A DNA stretch of 64,000 nt, from contig NZ_OY762899.1 of assembly GCF_963666545.1 (NCBI RefSeq), positions 1,054,001 to 1,118,000 on the forward strand. Reading direction: 5' to 3'. The notes under the pieces were generated by a model, which saw nothing but the letters and a program-made list of their open reading frames with translations, ran no database searches and was not told the DNA's origin. How positions within the stretch are numbered: the stretch's first letter is position 1; every line of letters starts with the position of its first letter. This DNA is from an uncultured Bacteroides sp. GTDB lineage: Bacteria; Bacteroidota; Bacteroidia; Bacteroidales; Bacteroidaceae. The position numbers were made by a program, and so were the translations under genes. Positions 18,790 to 27,897 of the stretch are shown here, piece after piece.

Positions 18790-19551
18790 TTAAAAAGTTA
18801 TTTCTTCTCCGTCATAGGCAAAGTGTACATGCGCCGGCAATAGCTTCTCTACTGTAGCGTGTAACCCCATGTGGTGACTCATGTGAATAAAGTAAGTTTC
18901 GCATGCACCAACCCGACGGGCAGTCTCTATTGCCTGATCAAGCGTTTGGTGGGTCATGTGAGATTCAATGCGTAAAGCATTCACAACCAATAAATCGAGC
19001 CCGTGAAGTTGGTCAAATGATTCATCGGGCATAGTGAGCATATCCGTGATATAGGCCATCCGACCAATGCGATACCCCAAGATAGGTAAACGTCCGTGCA
19101 TCACACGCAATGGTAAGATCTCCGTATGATTAATAAGGAATGGCTGACCCACCTCAACTTCATTCAGTTCAATAGCAGGTACACCGGGATATTTATGTTC
19201 TGAAAAACAGTAAGGCATGCGCGTGCGAAGACCGTAGGCAGTCGTGTTTTCAGCAAAAACAGTTACTTCACCAAAACGACAGAACGGACGCAGATCATCC
19301 AATCCACCCACATGGTCATAGTGCTCATGAGTAATCAACACACCATCTATCTGACGAAAAGGCAGATCAATCATTTGTTCTCTGAAATCGGGTCCGCAAT
19401 CAATCAAAATCAAAGCATCACCCGTATCTATAAGAGACGAAGCACGTAAACGGTTATCTCTTGGATCGGTAGACACACACACAGGACAAGTGCACCCTAC
19501 TTCAGGCACTCCCGTAGATGTTCCGCTTCCAAGTATTTTGAGCTTTCCCAT
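18790..19551 (-). CDS. MBL-fold metallo-hydrolase (PhnP/YhfI-like)
   Basis: About 253 aa. Metal-binding motif HEHYDH (in GVLITHEHYDHVGGLDDLRPF), preceded by DCGPDFREQ. Later metal ligands lie near RVMHGRLP and the C-terminal FIHMSHHMG. A four-Cys/Pro cluster near the N terminus (VGCTCPVCVST) is typical of PhnP-like cyclic phosphodiesterases. The ATG at 19551 is preferred over a TTG at 19560 because it starts one base after the murB stop. The substrate is unknown; phosphodiesterase activity is a family-based guess. Confidence 0.85.
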   Translation of the reverse strand: MGKLKILGSGTSTGVPEVGCTCPVCVSTDPRDNRLRASSLIDTGDALILIDCGPDFREQMIDLPFRQIDGVLITHEHYDHVGGLDDLRPFCRFGEVTVFAENTTAYGLRTRMPYCFSEHKYPGVPAIELNEVEVGQPFLINHTEILPLRVMHGRLPILGYRIGRMAYITDMLTMPDESFDQLHGLDLLVVNALRIESHMTHQTLDQAIETARRVGACETYFIHMSHHMGLHATVEKLLPAHVHFAYDGEEITF

Positions 19552-19552
19552 A

Positions 19553-20563
19553 TCACACAAATTTTACTTCCGGAAAAATGTCAATACCAAATTTTTCGAA
19601 TACAGATTTTTTTATTTCCTGGGCCAATGCAAGCACCTCGCAACCTTTTACCCCACCTTTATTGATGAGCACCAATGCTTGCTTGTCATGCACACCTGCA
19701 GCCCCTATCACCCGACCTTTCCAGCCACAGCGATCTATCATCCAGGCAGCCGGAATCTTCACCCATTCTTCGTTTACATCATAATGAGGCATCTCGGGAT
19801 ACTCTTCTTTCAACGCCTCATACTGTGCACGCTTCACTACAGGGTTCATAAAAAAACTTCCAGCATTGCCTACCAGTTCAGGATCGGGCAATTTACTTCT
19901 ACGTATATCTATAATGACCTGACGGATCGTTGCCAGAGTCGGCTCACCCGGATATTTCCGGAGTTCCTCGGCAATGCTCCCATAATTCAGATTCAAATAC
20001 CCCTTCTTACTCAGTTCAAAGCAGACAGAAGTTACAATTTTAGTTCGCATCTCAGGTTCTTTAAAGATGCTCTGTCGATAGCCATACCCACATTCTTGTA
20101 GCGAATACACTTGTTCATTGCCATCCATATCCATGGTTGCAACACTCCGAATGATATCTTTCACCTCTACTCCGTACGCTCCGATATTCTGCACAGCAGA
20201 AGCACCTACTTCGCCGGGAATCAATGAAAGATTTTCCGTTCCATACCAACCACGCTCTACACAATAAGCTACAAAATCATCCCACACCACTCCCGATCCT
20301 ACGCGAACGCACACCGCATCAACTGTTTCTTCGAGTAACTCGATGAGATGGATATTCGAATGCAAAACAACACCATGGAAGTCACCCAAAAACAACAAAT
20401 TACTCCCACTGCCGATGTGAAGCCATGGCTCGGTTATTTGCCCCGAAGTTAGTAACTCCCGAAGATCGTTTACCGTGTCATATTCTACGAAGCGAGCAGC
20501 TTTTACGTCAATGCCAAAAGTATTGTGTGGCAAAAGTGAATAATTGTTGTATTCGCGTATCAT
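19553..20563 (-). CDS. murB: UDP-N-acetylenolpyruvoylglucosamine reductase
   Basis: 336 aa, a type I (E. coli-like) MurB of peptidoglycan precursor synthesis, reducing UDP-GlcNAc-enolpyruvate with NADPH and FAD. FAD-domain segments: [47 protein letters not shown]. The active-site Ser region is [11 protein letters not shown] and the C-terminal part has [13 protein letters not shown] and the catalytic Glu near FPEVKFV. Upstream DUF4348 gene ends 21 bp away and the MBL gene begins 1 bp after the stop: one transcription unit. Confidence 0.96.
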   Translation of the reverse strand: MIREYNNYSLLPHNTFGIDVKAARFVEYDTVNDLRELLTSGQITEPWLHIGSGSNLLFLGDFHGVVLHSNIHLIELLEETVDAVCVRVGSGVVWDDFVAYCVERGWYGTENLSLIPGEVGASAVQNIGAYGVEVKDIIRSVATMDMDGNEQVYSLQECGYGYRQSIFKEPEMRTKIVTSVCFELSKKGYLNLNYGSIAEELRKYPGEPTLATIRQVIIDIRRSKLPDPELVGNAGSFFMNPVVKRAQYEALKEEYPEMPHYDVNEEWVKIPAAWMIDRCGWKGRVIGAAGVHDKQALVLINKGGVKGCEVLALAQEIKKSVFEKFGIDIFPEVKFV

Positions 20564-20584
20564 TAATTTCTTGTTATAATTGAT

Positions 20585-21433
20585 CTAAATGCCCGTGTCC
20601 TCAAACTTATACAGTTCCCACTTACCACTTTTGCGTTGAAAATAGAGTAAGTTGGAGAATCCGTTTCCCACACCTTTTAGTGCCAAGATTTTGGTTTGCG
20701 AATGATCGCTGTTGCTCTGCCCATAATTAATATTTGATAATCGATCGGTAGGCAAAGGAGGTTTAAAAGCAAACCATTGATTAAGTTCCAAAGTTGTTTC
20801 CAGAATAGAAAAATCATCATCCGGATCATTGGTTACAAAAGCAAGTGGCTGACGGATGCGTTCACATTGAAACACACTATCAGATGCAAAATGCAAAAAG
20901 AATTCCACGAAACGTTCGTCATCACTCTCCGCTATAGGGCGCAAGTTAATGGCTTCAAGCATCCAGCAGCCTTTCATCCGTTGAAAATAATATTTCTTCA
21001 CCATGCGGGTCTTCATGTATATCCATTCCACCTGCACCGAGTTCAGCCCCGTATCACCGACTATATCCATATCCTTTTCTTTATCAAAAAGTAAGGTATA
21101 GTATGCTTGCTTGGTAAACAACACATCATGCTTCCAATATCGTTCTTCAATCTTAGAGGCCACTGCTCCGTTATAGTAAGGCAACGGAAAAACAACCCTC
21201 TGATGCTGAAATTTATCATCGGAAGCAAAAGTATAAATAAAATCGTTAAAAGACTCATCTGCCTCGGTAGGTGTTGGCCCTTTAGGTAGATCTTTGTTCG
21301 TAGAGTCGGCTCGTTGCATGGCCGAATCTACCAAACTGGTAATTGGCGCAAAAGGGTCGATGTTTGACTTCTTATTATTACAAGAAGCTAAAAGATTCAC
21401 AATTACAAAAACTCCTGCAATTATCTTTTTCAT
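20585..21433 (-). CDS. DUF4348 domain lipoprotein
   Basis: 282 aa with a lipoprotein signal (lipobox LLASC, Cys18) and an Asn/Lys-rich linker. The body contains two related stretches, each with F..FIYTFASDDKFQHQRVVFPL-type sequence (about residues 65-90 and 185-210), indicating an internal duplication. It resembles the Bacteroidota family DUF4348, whose function is unknown. It begins 2 bp after the threonine dehydrogenase gene and precedes murB by 21 bp. Confidence 0.85.
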   Translation of the reverse strand: MKKIIAGVFVIVNLLASCNNKKSNIDPFAPITSLVDSAMQRADSTNKDLPKGPTPTEADESFNDFIYTFASDDKFQHQRVVFPLPYYNGAVASKIEERYWKHDVLFTKQAYYTLLFDKEKDMDIVGDTGLNSVQVEWIYMKTRMVKKYYFQRMKGCWMLEAINLRPIAESDDERFVEFFLHFASDSVFQCERIRQPLAFVTNDPDDDFSILETTLELNQWFAFKPPLPTDRLSNINYGQSNSDHSQTKILALKGVGNGFSNLLYFQRKSGKWELYKFEDTGI

Positions 21434-21435
21434 CT

Positions 21436-22413
21436 TTATTCGGACACTAAGGTCGCTTTATTGGATAGTTTCTTTTTTAGTTTTTCGAGCATGTCGGTAG
21501 TCATGCTTTCCAAGTTGTAAGACGGTTGCCAATCCCACTCTTGGCGGGCACAAGTGTCATCCATAGAGTCCGGCCAACTGTCGGCTATGCTCTGTTTGAG
21601 GGAATCCACATCATACACCATTTCAAATTGGGGCATCTGTTTGCTAATAGAAGCATAAATAGTTTCGGGGGCAAAGCTCATGGCAGCAATGTTAAACGAG
21701 TTACGATGCACCAAGCGTGTCGGATCAGCCTCCATCAAAGAGATAGCAGCATTGAGCGCATCGGGCATGTACATCATATCCATTAGTGTGCCTTCTTTTA
21801 TCGGACACACAAACTTCTCACCACGCACAGCAGCATAGTATATGTCCACCGCATAATCAGTCGTACCACCTCCCGGAGGCGTTACGTTTGATATAATGCC
21901 CGGAAAACGTACTGAGCGCGTATCGACACCATACTTATGATAATAATAATCGCTTAACAACTCTGTGGTGACTTTCGTAACGCCATACATGGTTCGCGGA
22001 CGTTGAGTCGTATCCTGAGGAGTCATCATGTGGGGTGTTTCAGGCCCAAAAGAACCGATTGAACTGGGAGTAAATACGGAACAACCATAAGCACGGGCAA
22101 TCTCCAACACGTTCCATAACCCATCAATTCCGATTTTCCAAGCCAATACAGGTTTTGATTCAGCCACAACAGACAGCAGGGCTGCCATGTTGTAGATCGT
22201 ATCTATGCCACATTCTTTTACTACAGTTTCTATCGATGCTGCATCGGTAACATCCACTATAGCCGATGGGCCGGATTCTTTTAACTTGCCGCAGGGCGCG
22301 GCTCCCGGAATGTATCCGGCCACTACATGATCGCCTCCGTAGCGTTTTCTTAATTCTATTGTAAGCTCTGAGCCAATCTGCCCGGTAGCTCCAATGACCA
22401 AAATATTCTTCAT
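21436..22413 (-). CDS. L-threonine 3-dehydrogenase, short-chain (epimerase-like) type
   Basis: 325-aa NAD(P)-binding Rossmann protein of the extended SDR family. It has GATGQIGSEL at the N terminus, SSIGSFGPETP and the catalytic YGVTK. It matches the SDR-type threonine dehydrogenases that oxidise L-threonine to 2-amino-3-ketobutyrate. Assignment is strengthened by the divergent neighbour kbl, which uses exactly that product. A plain sugar epimerase is the alternative. First gene of the cluster tdh-DUF4348-murB-MBL. Confidence 0.85.
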   Translation of the reverse strand: MKNILVIGATGQIGSELTIELRKRYGGDHVVAGYIPGAAPCGKLKESGPSAIVDVTDAASIETVVKECGIDTIYNMAALLSVVAESKPVLAWKIGIDGLWNVLEIARAYGCSVFTPSSIGSFGPETPHMMTPQDTTQRPRTMYGVTKVTTELLSDYYYHKYGVDTRSVRFPGIISNVTPPGGGTTDYAVDIYYAAVRGEKFVCPIKEGTLMDMMYMPDALNAAISLMEADPTRLVHRNSFNIAAMSFAPETIYASISKQMPQFEMVYDVDSLKQSIADSWPDSMDDTCARQEWDWQPSYNLESMTTDMLEKLKKKLSNKATLVSE

Positions 22414-22451
22414 TATTCTTTACTATAACCTATTTTCAGTAAAACGGCGCA

Positions 22452-22486
22452 CAAAGTAAGCACTTTTTTTTCATTTTAAGAGCAAA
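22452..22486 (-). promoter_or_regulatory. Candidate promoter for the threonine dehydrogenase cluster
   Basis: On the minus strand TTTG (22486-22483), 23 nt, then TTACTTTG (22459-22452), one mismatch from TAnnTTTG. Located 39 bp before the ATG. Spacing is at the long end of the usual range. Confidence 0.4.
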
Positions 22487-22492
22487 AAGAAG

Positions 22493-22523
22493 TTGTTTAT
22501 TCCAATAAAAAAAGTGTCCTTTG
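22493..22523 (+). promoter_or_regulatory. Candidate promoter for kbl
   Basis: TTG at 22493-22495, 20 nt, then GTCCTTTG at 22516-22523; the TA of the -7 box is not conserved but TTTG and spacing fit. It supports the ATG at 22548 over the TTG at 22521, which lies inside the box. Confidence 0.4.
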
Positions 22524-22547
22524 CATATAATTCAAAAACAAGATACT

Positions 22548-23735
22548 ATGTACGGTAAAATGAAAGAATACCTCGGCAATACATTGGCCGAAATAAAGGA
22601 AGCCGGCCTTTATAAGGAAGAACGGCTCATTGAAAGTGCACAACAAGCTGCCATCACAGTAAAAGGAAAAGAAGTACTCAATTTTTGTGCCAACAACTAT
22701 CTGGGCCTCTCAAATCATCCCCGCTTGGTTGCTGCCGCACAAAAAATGATGGAGCGCCGTGGGTACGGAGTATCGTCCGTTCGCTTTATTTGTGGCACCC
22801 AAGATATTCATAAAGAATTGGAAGCTGCCATTTCCGATTACTTTCAAACCGAAGATACTATTCTTTACGCAGCCTGTTTCGATGCCAACGGCGGTGTGTT
22901 CGAACCTCTTTTTACTGAAGAAGATGCAATTATCTCCGATTCATTGAACCATGCTTCTATCATCGACGGAGTACGTTTGTGCAAAGCACAGCGTTATCGT
23001 TATGCCAACGCCGACATGAATGAATTGGAAAAGTGCCTGCAACTATCGCAAGCACAACGTTTTCGGGTCATTGTGACGGACGGTGTATTCTCTATGGATG
23101 GCAATGTTGCTCCATTAGACAAAATCTGTGATTTAGCCGAAAAATACGATGCCTTGGTCATGGTAGATGAATCTCACTCAGCCGGAGTGGTAGGTGCTAC
23201 GGGTCACGGAGTGAGCGAACTGTATCAAACTTATGGCCGCGTTGACATTTATACCGGAACACTGGGCAAAGCTTTTGGTGGTGCCATGGGCGGCTTCACT
23301 ACCGGGCGCAAAGAGATCATCGACTTGTTGCGCCAACGCAGTCGCCCCTACTTATTCTCTAATTCTGTAGCTCCGGCAGTGGTTGGGGCTGGTATAGAAG
23401 TGTTCAAGATGTTAAAAGAAAGCCATGAACTACACGACAAGTTGGTAGAAAACGTCACCTACTTCCGCACCAAGATGTTAGCTGCCGGATTTGACATCAA
23501 ACCGACACAAAGCGCCATTTGCGCAGTAATGCTCTATGACGCCAAACTCTCGCAAACATACGCCGCCCGCATGCTCGAAGAAGGTATTTACGTTACCGGA
23601 TTCTACTATCCTGTGGTTCCCAAAGAACAGGCACGCATTCGTGTTCAGTTGTCTGCCGGACACAACAAAGCCCATCTGGACAAATGTATTGAGGCTTTCA
23701 TTAAAATAGGTTGCGAACTGGGAATTGTAAAATAA
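22548..23735 (+). CDS. kbl: Glycine C-acetyltransferase (2-amino-3-ketobutyrate CoA ligase)
   Basis: About 395 aa, PLP-dependent alpha-oxoamine synthase family. Recognised: LNFCANNYLGLSNHPRL, GVSSVRFICGTQDIHKELE, DSLNHASIIDGVRL, VMVDESHSAGVVG and the PLP Lys in TGTLGKAFGG. It cleaves 2-amino-3-ketobutyrate with CoA to glycine and acetyl-CoA, completing threonine degradation with the divergent dehydrogenase. The start was moved to MYGKMKEYLG because the longer frame begins with TTG within the promoter. Confidence 0.96.
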   Translation: MYGKMKEYLGNTLAEIKEAGLYKEERLIESAQQAAITVKGKEVLNFCANNYLGLSNHPRLVAAAQKMMERRGYGVSSVRFICGTQDIHKELEAAISDYFQTEDTILYAACFDANGGVFEPLFTEEDAIISDSLNHASIIDGVRLCKAQRYRYANADMNELEKCLQLSQAQRFRVIVTDGVFSMDGNVAPLDKICDLAEKYDALVMVDESHSAGVVGATGHGVSELYQTYGRVDIYTGTLGKAFGGAMGGFTTGRKEIIDLLRQRSRPYLFSNSVAPAVVGAGIEVFKMLKESHELHDKLVENVTYFRTKMLAAGFDIKPTQSAICAVMLYDAKLSQTYAARMLEEGIYVTGFYYPVVPKEQARIRVQLSAGHNKAHLDKCIEAFIKIGCELGIVK

Positions 23736-23772
23736 CAAAGCCTTATTCGGCACAGATCGATAAAAAGTCAAC

Positions 23773-23810
23773 AAAACTTCCTTTGTTCATTCAGAGGAAG
23801 TTTTTGTTTT
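23773..23810 (+). terminator. kbl intrinsic terminator
   Basis: AAAACTTCCT (23773-23782) pairs with AGGAAGTTTT (23795-23804), loop of 12 nt, followed by TGTTTT. Lies 38 bp after the kbl stop. Confidence 0.85.
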
Positions 23811-23870
23811 ACCGACCTTCCACAATTAAAAAAAAATCATACAAACTGAAACAGCTCTGAAACAATTCTG

Positions 23871-23900
23871 TTTGCATAGCTGTTATTGCAATAAACTTTG
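23871..23900 (+). promoter_or_regulatory. Promoter immediately before the DUF2721 gene
   Basis: TTTG at 23871-23874 and TAAACTTTG at 23892-23900 (close to the consensus, 17 nt between). The sequence ACTTTGTACAA is the same as around the dnaN -7 box. The start codon is only 5 nt after the box. Confidence 0.5.
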
Positions 23901-23905
23901 TACAA

Positions 23906-24310
23906 ATGGAAGAATTGACTCTAACCACTCCTGCCCTGCTTTTTTCTGCCGTTTCACTGATTCTGCTCGCGTATACAAATCGTTTCCTGTCTTACGCACA
24001 GTTAGTGCGCCTTCTCAAAGACCGGTATGAGGAGAATCCGTCTGCCGTAGCTGCAGCACAAATAGCCAATCTGCGCAAACGTCTTTATCTCACGCGCACC
24101 ATGCAAGAGCTAGGCATAGGCAGTTTGTTTCTCTGCGTAGTAAGCATGTTTCTTATCTATGTCGGCCTACTCACCCTATCGGCCTACGTCTTTGGCTTGG
24201 CACTACTTCTTCTTATTGGTTCGCTAGGGGTTTCCTTACGCGAAATACAGATTTCCACCCACGCATTAGAACTTCATTTAGGCACAATGGAAGGGAAAAA
24301 AGAATCTTGA
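23906..24310 (+). CDS. DUF2721 family membrane protein
   Basis: 134 aa with the family N terminus LTLTTPALLFSAVSLILLAYTNRFL. It has one membrane segment at about 8-25, a basic cytoplasmic loop (LRKRLYLTRTMQ), and two further hydrophobic segments at about 72-90 and 92-110. Function of the family is unknown. The start cannot be moved downstream without losing the conserved first segment, so the promoter-to-ATG distance is notably short. Confidence 0.88.
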   Translation: MEELTLTTPALLFSAVSLILLAYTNRFLSYAQLVRLLKDRYEENPSAVAAAQIANLRKRLYLTRTMQELGIGSLFLCVVSMFLIYVGLLTLSAYVFGLALLLLIGSLGVSLREIQISTHALELHLGTMEGKKES

Positions 24311-24364
24311 CGATTTATTTTCTCGTTACCGATATTGCTTAGAACGTCCAAAATCAATTATATA

Positions 24365-24470
24365 TTCAGTATAGTGATCAATTTACATGAATTATCTTTC
24401 AGTATAGTGAAAGATAATTTATATAAATTGACTGCATAACACCTCTTTTTTAATGCAATATATACTGCAT
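24365..24470. promoter_or_regulatory. Cluster of CAGTATA repeats and dyads upstream of the DUF5723 gene
   Basis: TTCAGTATAGTGA occurs at 24365-24377 and again at 24398-24410, 33 bp apart. The second copy is the loop of an 11-bp perfect hairpin (24390-24400 with 24409-24419). An inverted TATACTG lies at 24461-24467 within the near-palindrome 24453-24470. The layout is operator-like; no T-run argues against a simple terminator. The rest of the 24311-24580 gap is AT-rich. Confidence 0.4.
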
Positions 24471-24580
24471 TTCATACCAGCTATACACAACTATTTATAG
24501 GTTAAAGTTGCAAATGAATCATTTTTAACTTATTCTTATCTTCGATGATTTCAATACCATTATTACAAAGATAAAATCCT

Positions 24581-25936
24581 ATGAATAAATTTAGTCTAAA
24601 AAAAACGCCAAAGAGAAGTTTACTCTTCCTATTTCTGATCGTTGCTACTTCCAGCAGCTTCGCTCAATATCTACGTACCTCCTATTTTATGGATAATGCG
24701 AACAGCCGTTTACAACTAAATCCGGCTTTTCAACCTACGCGCGGATATGTGAACCTTCCTGTTATCGGTTCGTTTCAAGCAAGTGCTTCTTCCAATACAA
24801 TGGGAGTAAATGATGTAGTTGACATTTTCAATTCCAAGGAAGATTTTTGGGATAACGACAAGTTTTTCAATCAACTAAAAACAGACAATAAAGCCAATGT
24901 CAACATCAACACCAATATCATTTCATTCGGCTTCTATAAAGGAAAAGGATTTTGGTCGGCCAATATCGGAATTCGCAGCGACATCAACGCCTCTATACCC
25001 AAAACGATGATGGATTATCTTCATGACGTTAACAACAAAAGCATCGATTTTACAGAAAATTATACCATATACAATGAAAAGATGAATGCCACTGCCTACA
25101 CTGAAATAGGAGTTGGCTATTCTCGAAAAATCATCAAAAAACTTACTTTAGGTGCCAAAGTAAAAATGTTACTAGGGATTGCCAATGTAAACATGGACAT
25201 GCAAGAGTTGAGCATAAAAGAAAACCTCACATTTGCAGAAGTTACAAGCCGTGGCACATTAAATACATCGATGAAGGGTGTGGCTGTTAAAACAGAGACC
25301 GGCGATGACAGAAAAGAATATGTAGAAAAAGTTGATTTTGACAAGGCAGGTGTGGCCGGCTATGGTATGGGGATTGACTTTGGTGCTACTTATCAGTTGA
25401 TGGACTATCTCAGTTTATCAGCTTCTCTCATTGACTTGGGATTCATTTCTTGGTCAAAGAACTCCACTACAACAGCCACAGCCAATCAGAAACGTACGAT
25501 TGAGTACAAAGGATATGCGACTGCTTCTGATGGAGATCTATTAGACTTGGGTTATATGGGATATGCCGTTGATGCCCCAGAATCAAAAACCACCTCTCTG
25601 GCATCAACGTTGGTTTTTGGAGGAGAATATTCCTTCTTCGAAAAGATGCTGGGAATCGGAGTATTATCCACCACACATTTCTGCGAGCCTGAAACAATTT
25701 CAGAATTAACCTTCTCTGCCAATTATCGACCTAAAAGCTGGTTTAACATTGCGCTTAGCTATTCTACCATGCAAAATGATAGAAAAACATTCGGATTGGG
25801 ACTCAAAGTCGGTCCTGTCTTCGTAGGCACAGATTATCTGTTTTTGGGGAACGGTTCAGAAACCAGAAATGCAAATGCATACTTGGGCATCACCCTCCCT
25901 CTGGGTAGAAGTAAACATGCTTCTCACAACAATTAA
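24581..25936 (+). CDS. DUF5723 family outer-membrane beta-barrel-like protein
   Basis: 451 aa, signal peptide (LFLIVATSSSFAQ) then a mature part opening YLRTSYFMDNANSRLQLNPAFQPTRGYVNLPVIG, characteristic of the DUF5723 family of Bacteroidota. Alternating short strands rich in aromatic residues and Gly (IISFGFYKGKGFWSANIGIR, AYLGITLPLG at the C-terminal end) fit a beta-barrel. It resembles PorP/SprF-like proteins in style but no type IX partner is nearby. Function unknown. Confidence 0.82.
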   Translation: MNKFSLKKTPKRSLLFLFLIVATSSSFAQYLRTSYFMDNANSRLQLNPAFQPTRGYVNLPVIGSFQASASSNTMGVNDVVDIFNSKEDFWDNDKFFNQLKTDNKANVNINTNIISFGFYKGKGFWSANIGIRSDINASIPKTMMDYLHDVNNKSIDFTENYTIYNEKMNATAYTEIGVGYSRKIIKKLTLGAKVKMLLGIANVNMDMQELSIKENLTFAEVTSRGTLNTSMKGVAVKTETGDDRKEYVEKVDFDKAGVAGYGMGIDFGATYQLMDYLSLSASLIDLGFISWSKNSTTTATANQKRTIEYKGYATASDGDLLDLGYMGYAVDAPESKTTSLASTLVFGGEYSFFEKMLGIGVLSTTHFCEPETISELTFSANYRPKSWFNIALSYSTMQNDRKTFGLGLKVGPVFVGTDYLFLGNGSETRNANAYLGITLPLGRSKHASHNN

Positions 25937-26002
25937 GTACTCATCAATCACCTGTTCCAGACAGCCTGACGATCAGATACTTTGAGCATATAAAATAATA
26001 AA

Positions 26003-26033
26003 AGCAGTGAGTATTCTCAAAAAGCTCACTGCT
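26003..26033 (-). terminator. Ferritin gene terminator
   Basis: AGCAGTGAG (26003-26011) pairs with CTCACTGCT (26025-26033). On the minus strand the stem is followed by TTTATTATTTTA, fitting termination of the ferritin gene; the plus side lacks a T-run. Confidence 0.7.
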
Positions 26034-26054
26034 CTAACGATATTGTTTCTAAAT

Positions 26055-26537
26055 CTATTTTCTTTGTCCCAACTGAGAGTCGATGAAGAAGATACCTGCG
26101 TCACCGGCTTTCTTGATCTTATCTATAATACTTTGTGCAGTCGCTTCTTCTTCCACTTGTTCGCGAACAAAACTCCACAAGAAATCTTGAGTGGCATTAT
26201 CCTTCTCGGCAGAAGCCACGCTCACTAAATCATCAATCAGTTTTGATATGTGACATTCGTGCTTGTAAGAATGCTCAAAGACTTCTAGCGGAGTGCCCCA
26301 TCCGGAAGGAACAACATCAATTTTATCCACTTTTGCTTCACCACCACGCTTAATCACGTAATTGGCCATGGCACAAGCATGCTCTGTCTCTTCTTGAGAC
26401 TGTCTCTTCATCCATGCTGAAAAGCCGCTATAACCTTCTTTCTCGAAATAGAAAGACATAGATAAGTAAAGATTGGCAGACCAAAGTTCAACAGCGATCT
26501 GTCCATTAATCGCTTCTTGTAATTTTTTCGTGATCAT
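26055..26537 (-). CDS. ftnA: Non-heme ferritin
   Basis: 160-aa four-helix ferritin subunit that oxidises and stores iron. Ferroxidase ligands match the bacterial pattern: Glu17, Glu50 and His53 (QEETEHA), Glu94-region and Gln/Glu in VREQVEEEATAQ. The C terminus FIDSQLGQRK is typical of FtnA. Single gene flanked by terminators on both sides. No promoter box was recognised in the 70 bp upstream, so iron or oxygen control cannot be read from the sequence. Confidence 0.96.
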   Translation of the reverse strand: MITKKLQEAINGQIAVELWSANLYLSMSFYFEKEGYSGFSAWMKRQSQEETEHACAMANYVIKRGGEAKVDKIDVVPSGWGTPLEVFEHSYKHECHISKLIDDLVSVASAEKDNATQDFLWSFVREQVEEEATAQSIIDKIKKAGDAGIFFIDSQLGQRK

Positions 26538-26608
26538 AATTTATGAGATTTAGTGAATAATACTTTAAAAAAGAACAAGGGCAGAGGCTCATTGTTCGAC
26601 AAAAAAAA

Positions 26609-26647
26609 ACGCTTTTTTCCTTTTTACAGAAAAAAGCGTCTTTTTTA
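26609..26647. terminator. Bidirectional terminator between ferritin and lysA genes
   Basis: ACGCTTTTTTC (26609-26619) pairs with GAAAAAAGCGT (26629-26639). T-runs follow on both strands. In the minus direction it ends lysA. Confidence 0.85.
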
Positions 26648-26682
26648 TCCACTCAGAAAAGAGGAATAATAAGTTTATAAGA

Positions 26683-27843
26683 TTACACCAATTCGTCCGA
26701 TGTATAGCCTACAGGCAATTCGCGGCAGTTATAACCGGAAGCCATAATTTCGCCATAGGCTCCGGCAGAGCGAAGAGCTATGAGATCGCCACGCTTCACT
26801 TTATTCAGATCGATGGACTTGCCAAAGACGTCAGATGATTCGCAGATAGGTCCTACCACATCATACGCCTCAACGGTTTCATCAGAGGTGATATTTTCTA
26901 TTTTATGATAGGCTTGATAGAGGGCAGGACGAATAAGATCGGTCATGCCGGCATCAAGAATAGCGAACTTCTTATTGGTGCCTTGCTTCATGTAAAGTGC
27001 TTTGGTGATAAGACTGCCACACTGCCCCACAACGGCACGTCCCAACTCGAAATGCAATGCTTGTCCGGGACGAAGTTTCAAATGCTCGGCATAGGTCACA
27101 AAATAGTTTTGGAATTCGGGAATAGGTTGACGGTCGGGATGATCATAGTTGATGCCTAAGCCTCCACCTACGTTAATAAGTTCTACAATGATGCGACGGG
27201 CAAAAAGTTTCTCTTGCAATTCGTTAATCCGGTTGCAAAGTGCTACAAAGTCGCCCATATCGAGTATTTGCGAACCAATATGAAAATGAAGGCCAAGAAA
27301 TTTGATGTTCTTCATCTCCAATGCGATGTCGACCACACGATCCATATCTTGCATATTGATGCCAAACTTGTTTTCGGCCAGTCCGGTCGTTATGTTGGCA
27401 TGTGTATGCGCACCTACATTCGGGTTAATACGGAAGGCCACATTGGCGACTTTACCTTTGGCAGCGGCCAATTCGTTGATCACCTCCAGTTCGGGAATAG
27501 ACTCTACGTTAAAGCAAAAAATATTATAATCGAGCCCCAGATTAATCTCCCAATCGGATTTGCCTACTCCGGCAAAAACAATTCTTTCAGCAGGAAATCC
27601 GGCTTTAATGGCTGCGCGAATCTCGCCACCACTCACACAGTCGGCACCCAGCCCACTTTCGCGGATGATGCTCAGGACTTTGGGGTTAGCATTGGCCTTG
27701 ACAGCATAGTGCACATGGTAGTTGGCATACTGTGCTGCAGCCGTCTTTATGCATGCCAATGTATCTCGCAACACCTTGGTATCGTAATAATAAAAAGGTG
27801 TACGGAGTTCACGGAATTTATTAACAGGAAATATACCTTTCAT
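26683..27843 (-). CDS. lysA: Diaminopimelate decarboxylase
   Basis: 386 aa from ATG 27843 (MKGIFPVNKF), the usual length; the frame extends to 27882 but would start in the leader hairpin. Fold III PLP decarboxylase converting meso-diaminopimelate to lysine. Seen: PFYYYD, HYAVKANANPKVL with the PLP Lys, GADCVSGGEI, HFHIGSQI, NVGGGLGI, and PICESSDVFGK near the C terminus containing the second-subunit Cys. Downstream of lysC in the same direction, separated by 64 bp and a strong hairpin. Confidence 0.97.
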   Translation of the reverse strand: MKGIFPVNKFRELRTPFYYYDTKVLRDTLACIKTAAAQYANYHVHYAVKANANPKVLSIIRESGLGADCVSGGEIRAAIKAGFPAERIVFAGVGKSDWEINLGLDYNIFCFNVESIPELEVINELAAAKGKVANVAFRINPNVGAHTHANITTGLAENKFGINMQDMDRVVDIALEMKNIKFLGLHFHIGSQILDMGDFVALCNRINELQEKLFARRIIVELINVGGGLGINYDHPDRQPIPEFQNYFVTYAEHLKLRPGQALHFELGRAVVGQCGSLITKALYMKQGTNKKFAILDAGMTDLIRPALYQAYHKIENITSDETVEAYDVVGPICESSDVFGKSIDLNKVKRGDLIALRSAGAYGEIMASGYNCRELPVGYTSDELV

Positions 27844-27867
27844 ATACAAAGCTTTTAAAGTTGAAAA

Positions 27868-27897
27868 GAGCGCTTTTATCAAGTTATAAAAGCGCTC
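27868..27897 (-). terminator. Strong hairpin between lysC and lysA
   Basis: Perfect 12-bp arms GAGCGCTTTTAT (27868-27879) and ATAAAAGCGCTC (27886-27897), loop of 6 nt. It begins 10 bp after the lysC stop and ends 24 bp before the lysA ATG. On the minus strand it is followed by TTTTCAACTTT, a moderate T-tract, so it may terminate or attenuate. Confidence 0.6.
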
